Of a DNA stretch of 64,000 nt, positions 39,421-49,057 are shown one piece after another. Within the stretch, counting starts at the first letter, position 1, and the number at the start of each line of letters is the position of its first letter. The DNA is from Yersinia canariae (GTDB lineage Bacteria; Pseudomonadota; Gammaproteobacteria; Enterobacterales; Enterobacteriaceae), in the NCBI RefSeq assembly GCF_009831415.1, contig NZ_CP043727.1:1116001-1180000 (forward strand). Direction: 5' to 3'. The notes below the pieces were generated by a model. The model made no database searches. It had not been told where the DNA came from and saw only the letters and a list, made by a program, of their open reading frames with translations. Both the position numbers and the translations under genes were made by a program.

Positions 39421-39762
39421 TTAATTTCCTGTTAACGTTGGTTCGTTTTTGATATCAGTCAAAACACCACTGCTATCAAAGGTCAACGTTAATGTTTGTT
39501 GTGTGACTTTCTCGTGACCAGGTTGCTGACGGAATACGTAGAACCAGGTTTTAGTTCCAAACGGGTCCTGAAGCATTGGGGTGCCTAAGGTATATGCCAC
39601 TTGTTGCTGGGTCATACCCTTATGAATTTTGGACGCATCATTAGGTGATAAATAGTTACCCTGATTAATATCAGGCCGGTAGACCACCTTCTCCAGCGTT
39701 GAACAACCTGCAGTAAGCATTGCAAGCATCACAGCGGCGGCAGTCAGCATTTTACAGCGCAT
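39421..39762 (-). CDS. bamE: Outer membrane assembly lipoprotein BamE
   Basis: A 113-aa lipoprotein with a lipobox LTAGC and lipidated Cys at residue 20. Conserved core motifs are [32 protein letters not shown] and [12 protein letters not shown], as in E. coli BamE. It stabilises the BamA-BamD complex that inserts outer-membrane proteins. ATG 39762 matches the E. coli start; GTG 39771 is an alternative. Confidence 0.96.
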   Translation of the reverse strand: MRCKMLTAAAVMLAMLTAGCSTLEKVVYRPDINQGNYLSPNDASKIHKGMTQQQVAYTLGTPMLQDPFGTKTWFYVFRQQPGHEKVTQQTLTLTFDSSGVLTDIKNEPTLTGN

Positions 39763-39875
39763 AGTAATCACATTCCTTTAGGGCGTAGGATGACGATGAT
39801 AATAGACCTTGCAGCAGTTGGAAACCTTTACAGGGCACCTGTATGACCTCTGGAAAGAAAAAAAGTTAATCTTTT

Positions 39876-41537
39876 CTATGCTGCGAGCAATTCTTTTGCA
39901 TTTGCTAAGGTGTTTTTCGTCACTTCACTACCGCCTAGAAGGCGCGCCAACTCTTGCAAGCGAGCTTTTTTATCTAGCCGATGCATATGGGTTTCAGTTT
40001 CAGTGCCATCAGTTTGTTTACTCACAAAGAAATGTTGGTGACCACAACCTGCAACTTGTGGAAGATGCGTCACGCACATGACTTGGGTCGATTCGCCCAA
40101 CTGGCGCAATAGGCGGCCCACTATGGCTGCCGTCGGCCCACTGATACCCACATCGACTTCATCAAAGATAAGTGCGGGAGTATCCATTTTACGCGCTGTA
40201 ATGACCTGAATAGCTAATGCGATACGAGAAAGCTCACCACCTGAGGCCACTTTTGCCAGTGGTTGCAGCGGTTGACCAGGATTTGTGGTGACACAGAACT
40301 CAATTCGGCTGGCTCCTTCTGCGCTAAGGTGCTCAGGTTCAAACTGGGTTTCAATAGTGAACCTGCCATGCGGCATTGATAGTTCATGCATACTTTCTGT
40401 GATTAGCGCTGCCAATTCGTCCGCATAATGCTGGCGTTCTGCATGTAGCCGCTTAGCAATCGCCAATGCGTGCTGATAGTGAGTGTTTACTGCATGGCTG
40501 AGCTGCTCGTGATCATTTTCTTGTTGCGAAAGTTGTTGTTGCTCATCCAGCAGTTGCTGATGAAATTGTGGCAACTCTTCCGGGGCAACATGATGTTTGC
40601 GGGCCAGATTTAATTGGCGGGATAACCGCTGCTCCAGTTCATACAGACGATTCGGATCCATATCAAATTGTTCGGCATAGTGACGCAATTCATCACTGGC
40701 TTCACTGATTTGGATTGAAGCCTCTTCCAGCATATTCAGTAGATTATTAAATTGCTCATCCATTCCTGCCAGTTCTGTTAACTGATGCTTGGCTGTGTAA
40801 AGTTGGCTAAGAATATTATTCTGCTCATCATCAGACAGTAATTGTAGGGTTTGTTGGCTGAGTGATAACAACTGCCCACTGTTAGCCAGACGTTTATATT
40901 CAATATCAATTTGTTCATATTCCCCTGCTTGTGGGGCAAATGAATTCAGCTCTTTTAATTGATATTGCAATAGTTCATGGCGAGCATTGCGTTCCAGCGA
41001 TTGTTGTTGATGCAGTGCCAGCGCACGACAGCTTTGGTGCCAAATTTGATAAGCCGCTTTCATTTCAGCGAGTAAAGTTGATTGGTCTGCATAGGCATCC
41101 AACAGTTGCTTTTGATGGTCAGGTCTTAACAACAGTTGATGAGCATGCTGGCCGTGAATTTGGATTAAATGTTGGCCCAATTCACGTAATTGAGATAAAG
41201 GCACTGCCGTACCGTTAATAAATCCTCTTGAGCGGCCATCAATGCCAATAGCGCGCCGTAGCAAGCATTCATTGCTGTCATCAAGGTGATTGTTTTCTAG
41301 CCACTGGCGGGCTGATGGGGTATCTGTCAAAGAGAAACGAGCGCAAATGTCTGCGCGTGTTGCCCCTAAGCGAACCATGCTGCCGTCTGAACGGCTGCCA
41401 AGGCATAACCCTAATGCATCTATGGCAATAGATTTACCCGCCCCAGTTTCACCAGTAATTGCCGTCATCCCGGGTTGAAAATCAATTTCTAACTCACGCA
41501 CAATAGCAAAATTACTGATAGTTAATTGGGCCAGCAT
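39876..41537 (-). CDS. recN: DNA repair ATPase RecN
   Basis: A 553-aa SMC-like protein, the same length as E. coli RecN, starting [20 protein letters not shown]. Walker A GETGAGKS (about 33-40), a long central coiled coil (about 155-370), signature LSRIALAIQ and Walker [13 protein letters not shown]. It acts in double-strand break repair. The frame runs upstream to 41615, but those residues lie under two LexA boxes, so ATG 41537 is right. Confidence 0.97.
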   Translation of the reverse strand: MLAQLTISNFAIVRELEIDFQPGMTAITGETGAGKSIAIDALGLCLGSRSDGSMVRLGATRADICARFSLTDTPSARQWLENNHLDDSNECLLRRAIGIDGRSRGFINGTAVPLSQLRELGQHLIQIHGQHAHQLLLRPDHQKQLLDAYADQSTLLAEMKAAYQIWHQSCRALALHQQQSLERNARHELLQYQLKELNSFAPQAGEYEQIDIEYKRLANSGQLLSLSQQTLQLLSDDEQNNILSQLYTAKHQLTELAGMDEQFNNLLNMLEEASIQISEASDELRHYAEQFDMDPNRLYELEQRLSRQLNLARKHHVAPEELPQFHQQLLDEQQQLSQQENDHEQLSHAVNTHYQHALAIAKRLHAERQHYADELAALITESMHELSMPHGRFTIETQFEPEHLSAEGASRIEFCVTTNPGQPLQPLAKVASGGELSRIALAIQVITARKMDTPALIFDEVDVGISGPTAAIVGRLLRQLGESTQVMCVTHLPQVAGCGHQHFFVSKQTDGTETETHMHRLDKKARLQELARLLGGSEVTKNTLANAKELLAA

Positions 41538-41565
41538 GGTAAATCTCCTGTGCATAAACACATAA

Positions 41566-41603
41566 CTGTATTTAAATACAGTATAAACTGGTTTTATATA
41601 CAG
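41566..41603 (-). promoter_or_regulatory. Two LexA boxes upstream of recN
   Basis: CTGTATTTAAATACAG (41566-41581) is a perfect palindromic LexA box, and CTGGTTTTATATACAG (41588-41603) is a second, one turn and a half away. They place recN under tight SOS control as in E. coli. Confidence 0.93.
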
Positions 41604-41623
41604 TAAAGTCCCCAAGGCACTTT

Positions 41624-42505
41624 TTAGAACAATTTTTTTGACCAGCCCAATTTTGTACTTAATGTATTGAAATAACTGTAGTCCTTAGGGTGGATAAGAT
41701 TGAGGTGAAAATCACTGCGCCGTATTAAAACCTCTTCCCCTTCCTGTATAGGCAGTGCTATCTGGCTGTCACAACTAATTTCCAGGTCGCTGGTGATTTG
41801 GGAGAACTTAAGGCGAATGGTGCTGCTACTATTAATCACTAGCGGTCGGGCCGTTAGGGTGTGTGGGAACATAGGGACCAGGACGATAGCATCCAAAGTG
41901 GGGGTCAATATTGGGCCACCCGCCGAAAGTGAGTAAGCGGTCGAACCGGTTGGCGTGGCGATAATCAAGCCATCAGAACGTTGAGAGAATGCAAAGCGAT
42001 CATCAATATACACTTCGAATTCAATCATATGAGCCACTTTGCCAGGGTGCAAAACGACCTCATTGATGGCTGTGCTGATGCGGCTTTGCTGATTTGTTCG
42101 TGTGACTTGCGCTTCCAGTAAGAAACGTTGTTCGCTGAGGTATTCACCTTCCAGAACATCGGAAAGTTGTTGCTGAGCATTGTCGGGGTCTAAATCGGTC
42201 AAAAAACCCAGATTACCTCTGTTGACGCCGATCACTTTGATATCATAACGGGCAAGTACCCGAGCAGCACCTAGCATGTTGCCATCACCGCCGACCACGA
42301 CGGCTAAATCAGCTTTTTGGCCAATGTCAGCCAAACTACCGGTAACAGCGTTGATTAAATTGAGGTCTTTAGCAATTTGTTGTTCAACCATAACGTCATA
42401 GCCTCTGGCGTTTAGCCAGTGGTAGAGCATTTCATGGGTGGCAAGTGCGGCCGGGTGCCGTGGGTGACCGACAATACCAATACAATTGAATCTTTTATTA
42501 TTCAT
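41624..42505 (-). CDS. nadK: NAD kinase
   Basis: A 293-aa NadK ([21 protein letters not shown]), near the E. coli length (292). The [17 protein letters not shown] motif (catalytic Asp of GGDGN), [16 protein letters not shown] and [15 protein letters not shown] are typical. It phosphorylates NAD to NADP. Start at ATG 42505 rather than 42523. Divergent from grpE. Confidence 0.96.
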   Translation of the reverse strand: MNNKRFNCIGIVGHPRHPAALATHEMLYHWLNARGYDVMVEQQIAKDLNLINAVTGSLADIGQKADLAVVVGGDGNMLGAARVLARYDIKVIGVNRGNLGFLTDLDPDNAQQQLSDVLEGEYLSEQRFLLEAQVTRTNQQSRISTAINEVVLHPGKVAHMIEFEVYIDDRFAFSQRSDGLIIATPTGSTAYSLSAGGPILTPTLDAIVLVPMFPHTLTARPLVINSSSTIRLKFSQITSDLEISCDSQIALPIQEGEEVLIRRSDFHLNLIHPKDYSYFNTLSTKLGWSKKLF

Positions 42506-42558
42506 TGCCGTGATTTTCCTCACTGGGGTGTCTTTTGCCCCACATTATGACCGGTTCC

Positions 42559-42587
42559 CTTGAATCCCCGGTTTTGATCCCCATAAT
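42559..42587 (+). promoter_or_regulatory. Sigma-32 heat-shock promoter of grpE
   Basis: CTTGAA (42559-42564), 14-base spacer, CCCCATAAT (42579-42587): matches the sigma-32 consensus at both elements, about 35 bases before the grpE start. Confidence 0.9.
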
Positions 42588-42628
42588 AAGCCAAGTAGCG
42601 AGATTAATGCTAAAACGCGGAGATATCC

Positions 42629-43207
42629 ATGAGTAGTAAAGAACAGAAAACACCAAACGAGCAAGTCTCGGAAGAAATGGAAAATGCAGCAGAGCAGCAA
42701 GCGGAAGCGACACAAGAGACGGGTGAGGGTGTAGAACCGCGTGTTGCCGAGCTTGAAGCGCAGTTGGCTGCAGCCATACAGCGTGAGCGCGAAAGCTTGC
42801 TACGCGCCAAAGCTGAAGTTGAGAATATCCGTCGTCGTACCGAGCTGGATGTTGAAAAAGCGCATAAATTTGCATTGGAAAAATTCTCATCTGAATTATT
42901 GCCGGTTATCGATAATCTGGAACGCGCACTGGATACTGCCGACAAAACCAATGCTGAATTGACTGCGATGATAGAGGGCGTCGAGTTGACCCTAAAATCA
43001 TTGCTCGATGCTGTAGGTAAATACGGTATTCAAGTTGTCAGCGATACCAATGTGCCGTTTAACCCTGAAGTTCATCAGGCTATGACGATGCTTGAGTCTG
43101 CTGATCATGAGCCAAACCATGTCATGATGGTGATGCAAAAAGGCTATACGCTAAATGGTCGTTTGTTACGTCCGGCGATGGTCGCGGTATCTAAAGCGAA
43201 AGCTTAA
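42629..43207 (+). CDS. grpE: Heat-shock nucleotide-exchange factor GrpE
   Basis: A 192-aa GrpE with an acidic disordered N-terminus (to about residue 40), a long paired helix ([22 protein letters not shown]), then [29 protein letters not shown] and the beta-wing ending [22 protein letters not shown]. It releases ADP from DnaK. Monocistronic with its own sigma-32 promoter and terminator. Confidence 0.97.
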   Translation: MSSKEQKTPNEQVSEEMENAAEQQAEATQETGEGVEPRVAELEAQLAAAIQRERESLLRAKAEVENIRRRTELDVEKAHKFALEKFSSELLPVIDNLERALDTADKTNAELTAMIEGVELTLKSLLDAVGKYGIQVVSDTNVPFNPEVHQAMTMLESADHEPNHVMMVMQKGYTLNGRLLRPAMVAVSKAKA

Positions 43208-43222
43208 GGTGTCCTGATATGG

Positions 43223-43251
43223 AAAAGGCACCTTTGTGGGTGCCTTTTTTA
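43223..43251 (+). terminator. Terminator between grpE and ung
   Basis: AAAAGGCACC, loop TTTGT, GGGTGCCTTTTTT, usable by both converging genes. Confidence 0.88.
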
Positions 43252-43275
43252 TTTGTTTTTTTAGTCAATGGCGGG

Positions 43276-43962
43276 CTATTCCGCGATTGGCAGTTTGGGT
43301 TGCCAATCAATCGGTTGCTGACCATGCTGCTGTAAGAGTTGGTTCGCTTGCGAAAAATGCTTGCAGCCAAGAAAGCCACGATGTGCAGAGAGTGGTGATG
43401 GGTGCGGCGCTTTTAAAATAAAATGGCGTTGGGTATCAATGATTCGGCCCTTTTTCTGGGCATGCGCTCCCCACAGCATAAAAATTACGCCATCACGATT
43501 TTCATTCAGCGCAGCAATGACTTTATCAGTAAAGGTTTCCCAGCCGAGGTTGGCGTGAGAGTGTGCATTACCCGCCTCAACAGTTAGCACGGTATTGAGT
43601 AGCAATACCCCTTGCTCGGCCCAGCTTTGTAAAAAGCCATGATTGGGGCGCTGGAAGCCGGGAATATCAGTCGCCAGTTCTTTGTAAATGTTTACCAGAG
43701 ACGGCGGTGCTGGAACACCAGGCAAGACCGAAAATGATAATCCATGAGCTTGATTAGGGCCGTGATAAGGGTCTTGGCCCAAAATAACCACTTTAACCTG
43801 ATCCAATTCAGTCAGGCGAAAGGCATTAAAGACATCTTTTTGTGCTGGATAGATAGTTTTGCCAGCATCACGCTCTGCCGCGACATAAGCCAGAGTATCT
43901 TTAAAATAGGGTTGTTCTTTTTCTTGGCCGATCACATCGTGCCAGCTAAGGGAGGCGGGCAT
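43276..43962 (-). CDS. ung: Uracil-DNA glycosylase
   Basis: A 228-aa family 1 UDG from ATG 43962 ([12 protein letters not shown]). The catalytic water-activating motif [18 protein letters not shown], the [10 protein letters not shown] segment and the [11 protein letters not shown] loop (His and Leu intercalation) are all intact. Removes uracil from DNA. The frame to 44001 adds unrelated residues. Confidence 0.97.
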   Translation of the reverse strand: MPASLSWHDVIGQEKEQPYFKDTLAYVAAERDAGKTIYPAQKDVFNAFRLTELDQVKVVILGQDPYHGPNQAHGLSFSVLPGVPAPPSLVNIYKELATDIPGFQRPNHGFLQSWAEQGVLLLNTVLTVEAGNAHSHANLGWETFTDKVIAALNENRDGVIFMLWGAHAQKKGRIIDTQRHFILKAPHPSPLSAHRGFLGCKHFSQANQLLQQHGQQPIDWQPKLPIAE

Positions 43963-44134
43963 AAACACTCTCCTTGGTTTCTGTAATATATTGATATGCA
44001 CTAGCTTACCGGTTCAAACCGATGAGTGAAACCGTTAAACCTGAGTCTGTGACGTGATGATGTTTTTTTGACCGGTTCATGCAAAAAATGTTGAAAATTT
44101 ACAAAAATAATTGCTGTCAGTCAGATTGATAAAA
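43963..44134. other. Intergenic region upstream of the grcA control sites
   Basis: About 170 AT-rich bases between divergent ung and grcA. No gene or clear hairpin seen. Confidence 0.4.
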
Positions 44135-44235
44135 TTGATATAAAACATAAATTTGCCAGTGGCGTGATTTCCGTGGTGGCTAAAATATTGATTTAAGTCA
44201 AGGAATCGCGGCGGTCTGACTGGTATATAGAACAA
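44135..44235 (+). promoter_or_regulatory. FNR-controlled promoter of grcA
   Basis: TTGATTTAAGTCAA (44188-44201) is a near-consensus FNR box. A weaker copy, TTGATATAAAACAT, lies at 44135-44148, with centres exactly 53 bases apart as in E. coli yfiD (-40.5 and -93.5). TATATA near 44224 can serve as -10, giving a start near 44235. Confidence 0.7.
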
Positions 44236-44314
44236 TAAGACAACAATGGTTTTACCAAATAACCAAGATAGTTTCTCCCCCTTGGAATTTATAGCCGTAT
44301 TATGGAGGCACCAA

Positions 44315-44698
44315 ATGATTACTGGTATTCAAATTACTAAAGCTAACAATGAAGCCTTGCTGAACTCTTTCTGGCTGCTGGATGATGAAAAATCCGAACT
44401 GCGCTGTGTTTGCGCAAAAGCGGGCTATGCTGAAGATCAAATCGTCCCAGCGAGTGAGTTAGGCCAGATAGAATATCGTGAAGTTCCGCTGGAAGTGCAG
44501 CCTACAGTACGTGTTGAAGGTGGTCAGCATTTGAACGTAAACGTTCTGCGCCGCGAAACACTGGAAGATGCTGTTAAACATCCAGAAAAATATCCTCAGT
44601 TGACGATTCGTGTATCTGGCTATGCCGTACGTTTCAACTCACTGACACCAGAACAACAACGTGATGTGATTACTCGTACTTTCACTGAAAGCCTGTAA
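44315..44698 (+). CDS. grcA: Autonomous glycyl radical cofactor GrcA
   Basis: A 127-aa spare glycyl-radical domain ([20 protein letters not shown]) with the radical Gly in [17 protein letters not shown]. It repairs oxygen-cleaved pyruvate formate-lyase. GGAGG precedes ATG 44315; the frame to 44246 is in the leader. Anaerobic induction by FNR is expected. Confidence 0.96.
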   Translation: MITGIQITKANNEALLNSFWLLDDEKSELRCVCAKAGYAEDQIVPASELGQIEYREVPLEVQPTVRVEGGQHLNVNVLRRETLEDAVKHPEKYPQLTIRVSGYAVRFNSLTPEQQRDVITRTFTESL

Positions 44699-44731
44699 TC
44701 CTTGTCATCATAACTAAGTATTAAAAATACT

Positions 44732-44759
44732 AAGGGAGTCTTTATGACTCCCTTTTTTT
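44732..44759 (+). terminator. Terminator of grcA
   Basis: AAGGGAGTC, loop TTTAT, GACTCCCTTTTTTT. Confidence 0.9.
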
Positions 44760-44856
44760 GTCCCTGTAATTTATTTGTCGAGAAGTTAGATCGGGATCAC
44801 AATATTCGATTTACATAAATAAATCTTACCAATTTCATTTAAGAACTCATCCGATG

Positions 44857-44910
44857 TGTCGATAGATAAAGCTATTGAGCGCGGCTCAATATCGGAATTA
44901 TCTATCGACA
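44857..44910 (+). promoter_or_regulatory. Nested inverted repeats immediately upstream of yplA
   Basis: Perfect outer arms TGTCGATAGATAA (44857-44869) and TTATCTATCGACA (44898-44910) enclose perfect inner arms TATTGAGC (44873) and GCTCAATA (44884). The outer arm ends directly at the AGGAG Shine-Dalgarno (44911). It could be an operator (for example for FlhDC) or a 5' mRNA hairpin. Confidence 0.7.
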
Positions 44911-44920
44911 AGGAGTTGGC

Positions 44921-45895
44921 ATGAGTATATCTGTCAGTTTGGCTAGACCTGTTCCATTAACAGGATTGATGAGCCAAGTAAAACCATTGGAACACATCAA
45001 GAAAGAGGCGGTTACCTCAGCGCCGACCGCGGGTGAGTTTCAAAGGGATCCCGCCACTTTCGCCGCCACTCAGCCGGGCAATGAACTTTATTTCCGTATG
45101 CTTACGGACCTTAGCATGTCACGTAGTGATGGTGTCTTGGCGGCTGGCAGTCATGTAGCCATATCTGAGGGGCAGGGATCACAGCAAGCAGACTATTCAT
45201 TAGCATTACTTGCTAAAGACGTTTACGCTCCAGTGACTGGCAGCTTGGCTGGATTCACTCGTCTGAGTGACGATGCATTGATGAATGCGGGAATTGACCC
45301 AGCAAGTTTATCTGATAGCGCCTCCGGTTTTCTGGCGGGGATTTACAGTGATAATCAACAGTATGTCCTATCCTTCGCCGGCACTAATGATATTAACGAT
45401 TGGTTAAGTAACATCCGGCAAGCAACAGGTTATGAGGATGTTCAATATAATCAGGCCGTTGCTCTAGGGAAAACCGCCAAAATGGCATTTGGCGATGCAC
45501 TTGTGATTACCGGTCATTCATTGGGGGGTGGGCTGGCCACTACGGCTGCATTGGCCAGTGGGGCTTTTGCTGTAACATTTAATGCTGCCGGTGTTTCTGA
45601 CCACACATTAAATCGTTTGGGTATGAACCCAGCTCAGGCACGACAGTCGGCGGAGAGTGGTGGCGTGCGGCGCTACAGTGAACAATATGATTTACTGACA
45701 GATACGCAGGAATCGACCTCACTTATTCCTGATGCCATTGGCCATAAAATAACGTTGGCTAATAATGATAAACTCACTGGGTTAAATGACTGGCTGCCGC
45801 ACAAGCACCTCGAACGCAGCCTTGCAGCACATAGTATTGATAAAGTGCTCAGTTCCATGAGTGAACAACAACCTTGGGAGCGGCAGTATGCCTGA
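44921..45895 (+). CDS. yplA: Secreted phospholipase A YplA
   Basis: A 324-aa class 3 lipase-like phospholipase A1. The nucleophile elbow GHSLGGG (Ser200) lies in DALVITGHSLGGGLATTAAL. An Asp follows in YSEQYDLLTD, and a His near IGHKITL or further on may complete the triad. There is no Sec signal peptide, in line with YplA export by the flagellar type III machinery. In Y. enterocolitica it needs FlhDC and adds to virulence. It overlaps yplB by 8 bases. Homologous to Serratia PhlA. Confidence 0.9.
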   Translation: MSISVSLARPVPLTGLMSQVKPLEHIKKEAVTSAPTAGEFQRDPATFAATQPGNELYFRMLTDLSMSRSDGVLAAGSHVAISEGQGSQQADYSLALLAKDVYAPVTGSLAGFTRLSDDALMNAGIDPASLSDSASGFLAGIYSDNQQYVLSFAGTNDINDWLSNIRQATGYEDVQYNQAVALGKTAKMAFGDALVITGHSLGGGLATTAALASGAFAVTFNAAGVSDHTLNRLGMNPAQARQSAESGGVRRYSEQYDLLTDTQESTSLIPDAIGHKITLANNDKLTGLNDWLPHKHLERSLAAHSIDKVLSSMSEQQPWERQYA

Positions 45896-46640
45896 ATCAG
45901 CACTGACGATGAGAGTGAAACGCCATTTGCGTTGCGCTATCTACGGTGTTTTGATGCCATTAATCAGTTTTGAGGGGCAGGCAATGACAGAGATTAATAT
46001 CGCTTTTACCGATCCGTTAGTCATGCCGATAGCAGATGCGATTGTCCATGGCGATGTGAAGCAGATTCATCAGTTAGCCAATAAAGCGTTGCTACAACAG
46101 CAGGGCGAACAGGCGGTGACGTTAATGCAGTGGGCTATCCTCAATCAACAACCCGACAGTTTGGCCGCATTACTGCAAGAACATGCAGATCCTTTTCAGC
46201 CGGGAATGCAGGGGGATACAGCATGGCATACGGCAGCCAGTGTGCAAGATGCACATTACATGCAAATTCTACTTGAGAGCCACATGCGACCTGATGCCAG
46301 AAACAGCGTGACGCAGGTAACGCCTTTGGCTGCGGCGATCATGGCGGGGCGTGAGATCCAGGTTATCCAGTTGTTGGTTGCAGGTGTTGATCCGAATCTG
46401 GCCGATCGTATGGGAGATACTCCGCTGCACCTCGCAGGTAAAAGTAATGCACCGGGTTTAGCATTACGTTTGCTAAAAGCCGGCGCAGATCCTGAATTGC
46501 GCAATAAGCAGGGTGCAACATTCCAACAGTATTTGGCAATGACCCCCCTGAACATTCAAAGTGCTGAAATGCAGCAAAAATATCAACAATTGAATACTTG
46601 GCTTCGAGGTAAAAAACTTGCCGAGGTTTACCTGCAATAG
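45888..46640 (+). CDS. yplB: YplA accessory protein YplB (ankyrin repeats)
   Basis: A 250-aa ankyrin-repeat protein. Repeats such as DTAWHTAASVQDAHYMQILLES, VTPLAAAIMAGREIQVIQLLVAG and DTPLHLAGKSNAPGLALRLLKAG run from about residue 65 to 215. An N-terminal hydrophobic segment (YGVLMPLISFEGQA) may be a signal peptide. In Serratia, PhlB is the accessory protein encoded with the phospholipase, probably restraining it inside the cell. Start 45888 has GGAG; the ATG at 45861 lies further inside yplA. Confidence 0.85.
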   Translation: MPESALTMRVKRHLRCAIYGVLMPLISFEGQAMTEINIAFTDPLVMPIADAIVHGDVKQIHQLANKALLQQQGEQAVTLMQWAILNQQPDSLAALLQEHADPFQPGMQGDTAWHTAASVQDAHYMQILLESHMRPDARNSVTQVTPLAAAIMAGREIQVIQLLVAGVDPNLADRMGDTPLHLAGKSNAPGLALRLLKAGADPELRNKQGATFQQYLAMTPLNIQSAEMQQKYQQLNTWLRGKKLAEVYLQ

Positions 46641-46732
46641 TGCTTGATTTACCTGTGTGGGGCCGAAATACAAAAGTGATACTTCGGTTTGATGGGTAGA
46701 GTTGTGGTGTAAATGCGGTGAATAACAAATAA

Positions 46733-46761
46733 AAAAGCCGCTGTTTATAAGCGGCTTTTTT
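46733..46761 (+). terminator. Terminator between yplB and srmB
   Basis: AAAAGCCGCT, loop, AAGCGGCTTTTTT, flanked by A and T runs; shared by convergent genes. Confidence 0.88.
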
Positions 46762-46775
46762 GTCAGTGTGCTGAA

Positions 46776-48101
46776 CTAGCTAGCAATCTTAGTATCCGGT
46801 TTGTCTTTTGCTTTACGGCGCTTGCCCACATTTTTAGCGTCGCGATGCCGAACCTTAACCTTGGCTTTTTCTTTACCGGCTTCTTTTAGCTCTTTACGCT
46901 TCGCTAAAACTTTCTTCGACGGCTTACCCGTGGTTTTTTCACTTGGCGCTTTGCTGGTCGGGCGTAACTCATCAATGACACGTGGCTTCAGTGGCTCTTT
47001 CAGATAACGGCCAATTTTGCCCAGCAATAAGTGGTCATGCGCTTCGACCAGTGAAATAGCCACACCTTTACGTCCAGCGCGGCCGGTTCGGCCGATGCGG
47101 TGCAGGTAGACGTCGGCGGTGAGCGGTAAATCAAAGTTGAAGACGTGGCTGATATCGTCGATATCCAATCCACGCGAAGCCACATCAGTCGCCACCAGTA
47201 CGTTCACCCGGCCATCACTTAAACGAATAACAGCTTCGGTACGCTTGGCTTGTACCATTTCGCCTTCGAGGAACCAGGCGTTAATACCGGCTTCACGTAA
47301 CCAACTGACCAGTTGGTGTACCTTTTCACGGGTACGGACAAAAATAATGGATTTCTGTACTTCTGGTTGCTTGAGTAAATGCACCAGCAAGGCAGTTTTA
47401 TGTTCAATGTTATCTGCGCGGTAATACCATTGCTGAATTTTTTTACGTTCGCGGCGTGATGGGTCGGCTTCCAGTTCTACCGGCTCAGTCAGGATGCGCT
47501 CCGCAAACTCACGGATAGCTTCACCTTCCAGTGTGGCCGAGAAGAGTAGGGTTTGTTTGCGCCAACGAGTTTCTGCTGAAATGGTTTCAATATCTTGTGC
47601 GAAGCCCATATCAAGCATGCGGTCAGCTTCGTCCAGAATCAGCGTTTCTACCGCCCGACAGTCAAAGTTTTCTTCTTTGATGTATTGCAGCAAGCGGCCG
47701 GTCGTTGCCACCACAATATCCTGATTCTCACTAAAGACTTCCGCGTGGTTCATATAAGCCACACCGCCGGTAATCGTCGCGATATCCAGTTGGGTGTGTT
47801 TGGCCAGCTCACGAGCTTGATCTGCGACCTGCATAGCTAGCTCACGGGTTGGTGTCAGGATCAAAATTCGTGGTGGGCCAGATTTTTTGCGTGGAAAATC
47901 CAGCAAATGCTGCAAGGCTGGCAGCAAAAAGGCGGCAGTTTTGCCCGTACCTGTTGGCGCCGAACCCAATACATCGCGCCCATCCATAGCTGGCGGAATA
48001 GCCGCAGCTTGAATGGCAGTTGGGCGCTCATAGCCTTTGTCGCGCAGTGCGTCAATCAGGCGTTCATCGAGATCGAGTTCGGAAAAATTGGTTACAGTCA
48101 T
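46776..48101 (-). CDS. srmB: DEAD-box RNA helicase SrmB
   Basis: A 441-aa DEAD-box helicase. Q-motif GYERPTAIQ, Walker A (motif I) APTGTGKT, PTRELA, GG, TTGR, DEAD in LILDEADRML, SAT in LLFSATLEG and HRIGRTGRAGR are all in order. The C-terminal tail (from about 390) is basic and disordered, as in SrmB. It assists early 50S ribosome assembly. Overall pattern matches SrmB rather than RhlE or DeaD. Confidence 0.95.
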   Translation of the reverse strand: MTVTNFSELDLDERLIDALRDKGYERPTAIQAAAIPPAMDGRDVLGSAPTGTGKTAAFLLPALQHLLDFPRKKSGPPRILILTPTRELAMQVADQARELAKHTQLDIATITGGVAYMNHAEVFSENQDIVVATTGRLLQYIKEENFDCRAVETLILDEADRMLDMGFAQDIETISAETRWRKQTLLFSATLEGEAIREFAERILTEPVELEADPSRRERKKIQQWYYRADNIEHKTALLVHLLKQPEVQKSIIFVRTREKVHQLVSWLREAGINAWFLEGEMVQAKRTEAVIRLSDGRVNVLVATDVASRGLDIDDISHVFNFDLPLTADVYLHRIGRTGRAGRKGVAISLVEAHDHLLLGKIGRYLKEPLKPRVIDELRPTSKAPSEKTTGKPSKKVLAKRKELKEAGKEKAKVKVRHRDAKNVGKRRKAKDKPDTKIAS

Positions 48102-48224
48102 GGTCTTCCTCTACTTGGGGCGCCGATTATAGACGGGTTAGCCGAATTCTTCACCTGTTTAAGCGGTAATGATGTCTTTTCCCTTCAATCATATTGTCCT
48201 ATGCTACGCCGGTTATAGATTCTG

Positions 48225-48980
48225 GTGACTAATGTGGACGAGAAATTGAAAAAAAAACCGGCGTTGCGTAGTGGTGGTTTCACTTTTAAACAATTCTTTG
48301 TGGCACATGATCGCTGTGCGATGAAAGTGGGCACGGATGGTGTTCTACTCGGAGCATGGGCACCGGTAGAAAAAGCTCGCAAAGTGCTGGATATTGGCTG
48401 CGGTAGCGGGCTTATCGCCTTGATGATTGCCCAGCGCTCGGCATCTGAGGTCATGATTGATGGCGTAGAACTGGAATCCGAAGCAGCGCAACAAGCGAGC
48501 AGTAACGCGGCGCAATCGCCCTGGGCGGAGCGAATTTGTATTTATGAGCAAGATGTACACCAGTTTGCCGAAAACCATCTTCATCAGTATGACCTGATTG
48601 TCAGTAATCCCCCTTATTTTGCCCCCGCAGTTGCTTGCCGCGATGAGGCTCGGGATACCGCACGCTATACCGGCTCCTTAACTCACGATGCATTATTAAA
48701 CTGCGTTGAGCAGCTTATCACAGAGGATGGTGTCTTTTGTGTGGTTTTACCTCATGATTTAGGTACTGAACTCACCCGCCTTGCAACTCAACAAAATTGG
48801 TTTATTCGTTGTCAGGTTGATATCCGAGATCGTCCCGGCAAGCCTTTACATCGCATGCTACTAACATTATCACGCCAAGCTGGTGAGACTGAATTCCAGC
48901 AGTTGGATTTGCGCCAATCAGAAGGGGTATATTCACCTGAGTTTTGTGCGCTAATCAGCGAGTTTTATCTCAATTACTAG
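48225..48980 (+). CDS. trmN: tRNA1(Val) (adenine37-N6)-methyltransferase TrmN
   Basis: Class I SAM methyltransferase of 251 aa (GFTFKQFFVAHDRCAMKVGTDG, LDIGCGSGLIALM as SAM motif, NPPYF as catalytic motif IV). E. coli YfiC (TrmN6) is the orthologue. It modifies A37 of tRNA-Val. A GTG start at 48225 is used; the exact start is uncertain. Divergent from srmB. Confidence 0.92.
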   Translation: MTNVDEKLKKKPALRSGGFTFKQFFVAHDRCAMKVGTDGVLLGAWAPVEKARKVLDIGCGSGLIALMIAQRSASEVMIDGVELESEAAQQASSNAAQSPWAERICIYEQDVHQFAENHLHQYDLIVSNPPYFAPAVACRDEARDTARYTGSLTHDALLNCVEQLITEDGVFCVVLPHDLGTELTRLATQQNWFIRCQVDIRDRPGKPLHRMLLTLSRQAGETEFQQLDLRQSEGVYSPEFCALISEFYLNY

Positions 48981-49057
48981 TGGATTGTTCAGCAGTTGAT
49001 AGTTAAGGCTGAGGATTCAGGGAGAGTAGGGCGCGATACTTTGCGCCCAGAAAAGCA

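Noticed and set aside
39809..40081. 90-aa plus-strand ORF overlapping the recN end
   Set aside because: Antisense shadow of recN, no ribosome site or conserved features.
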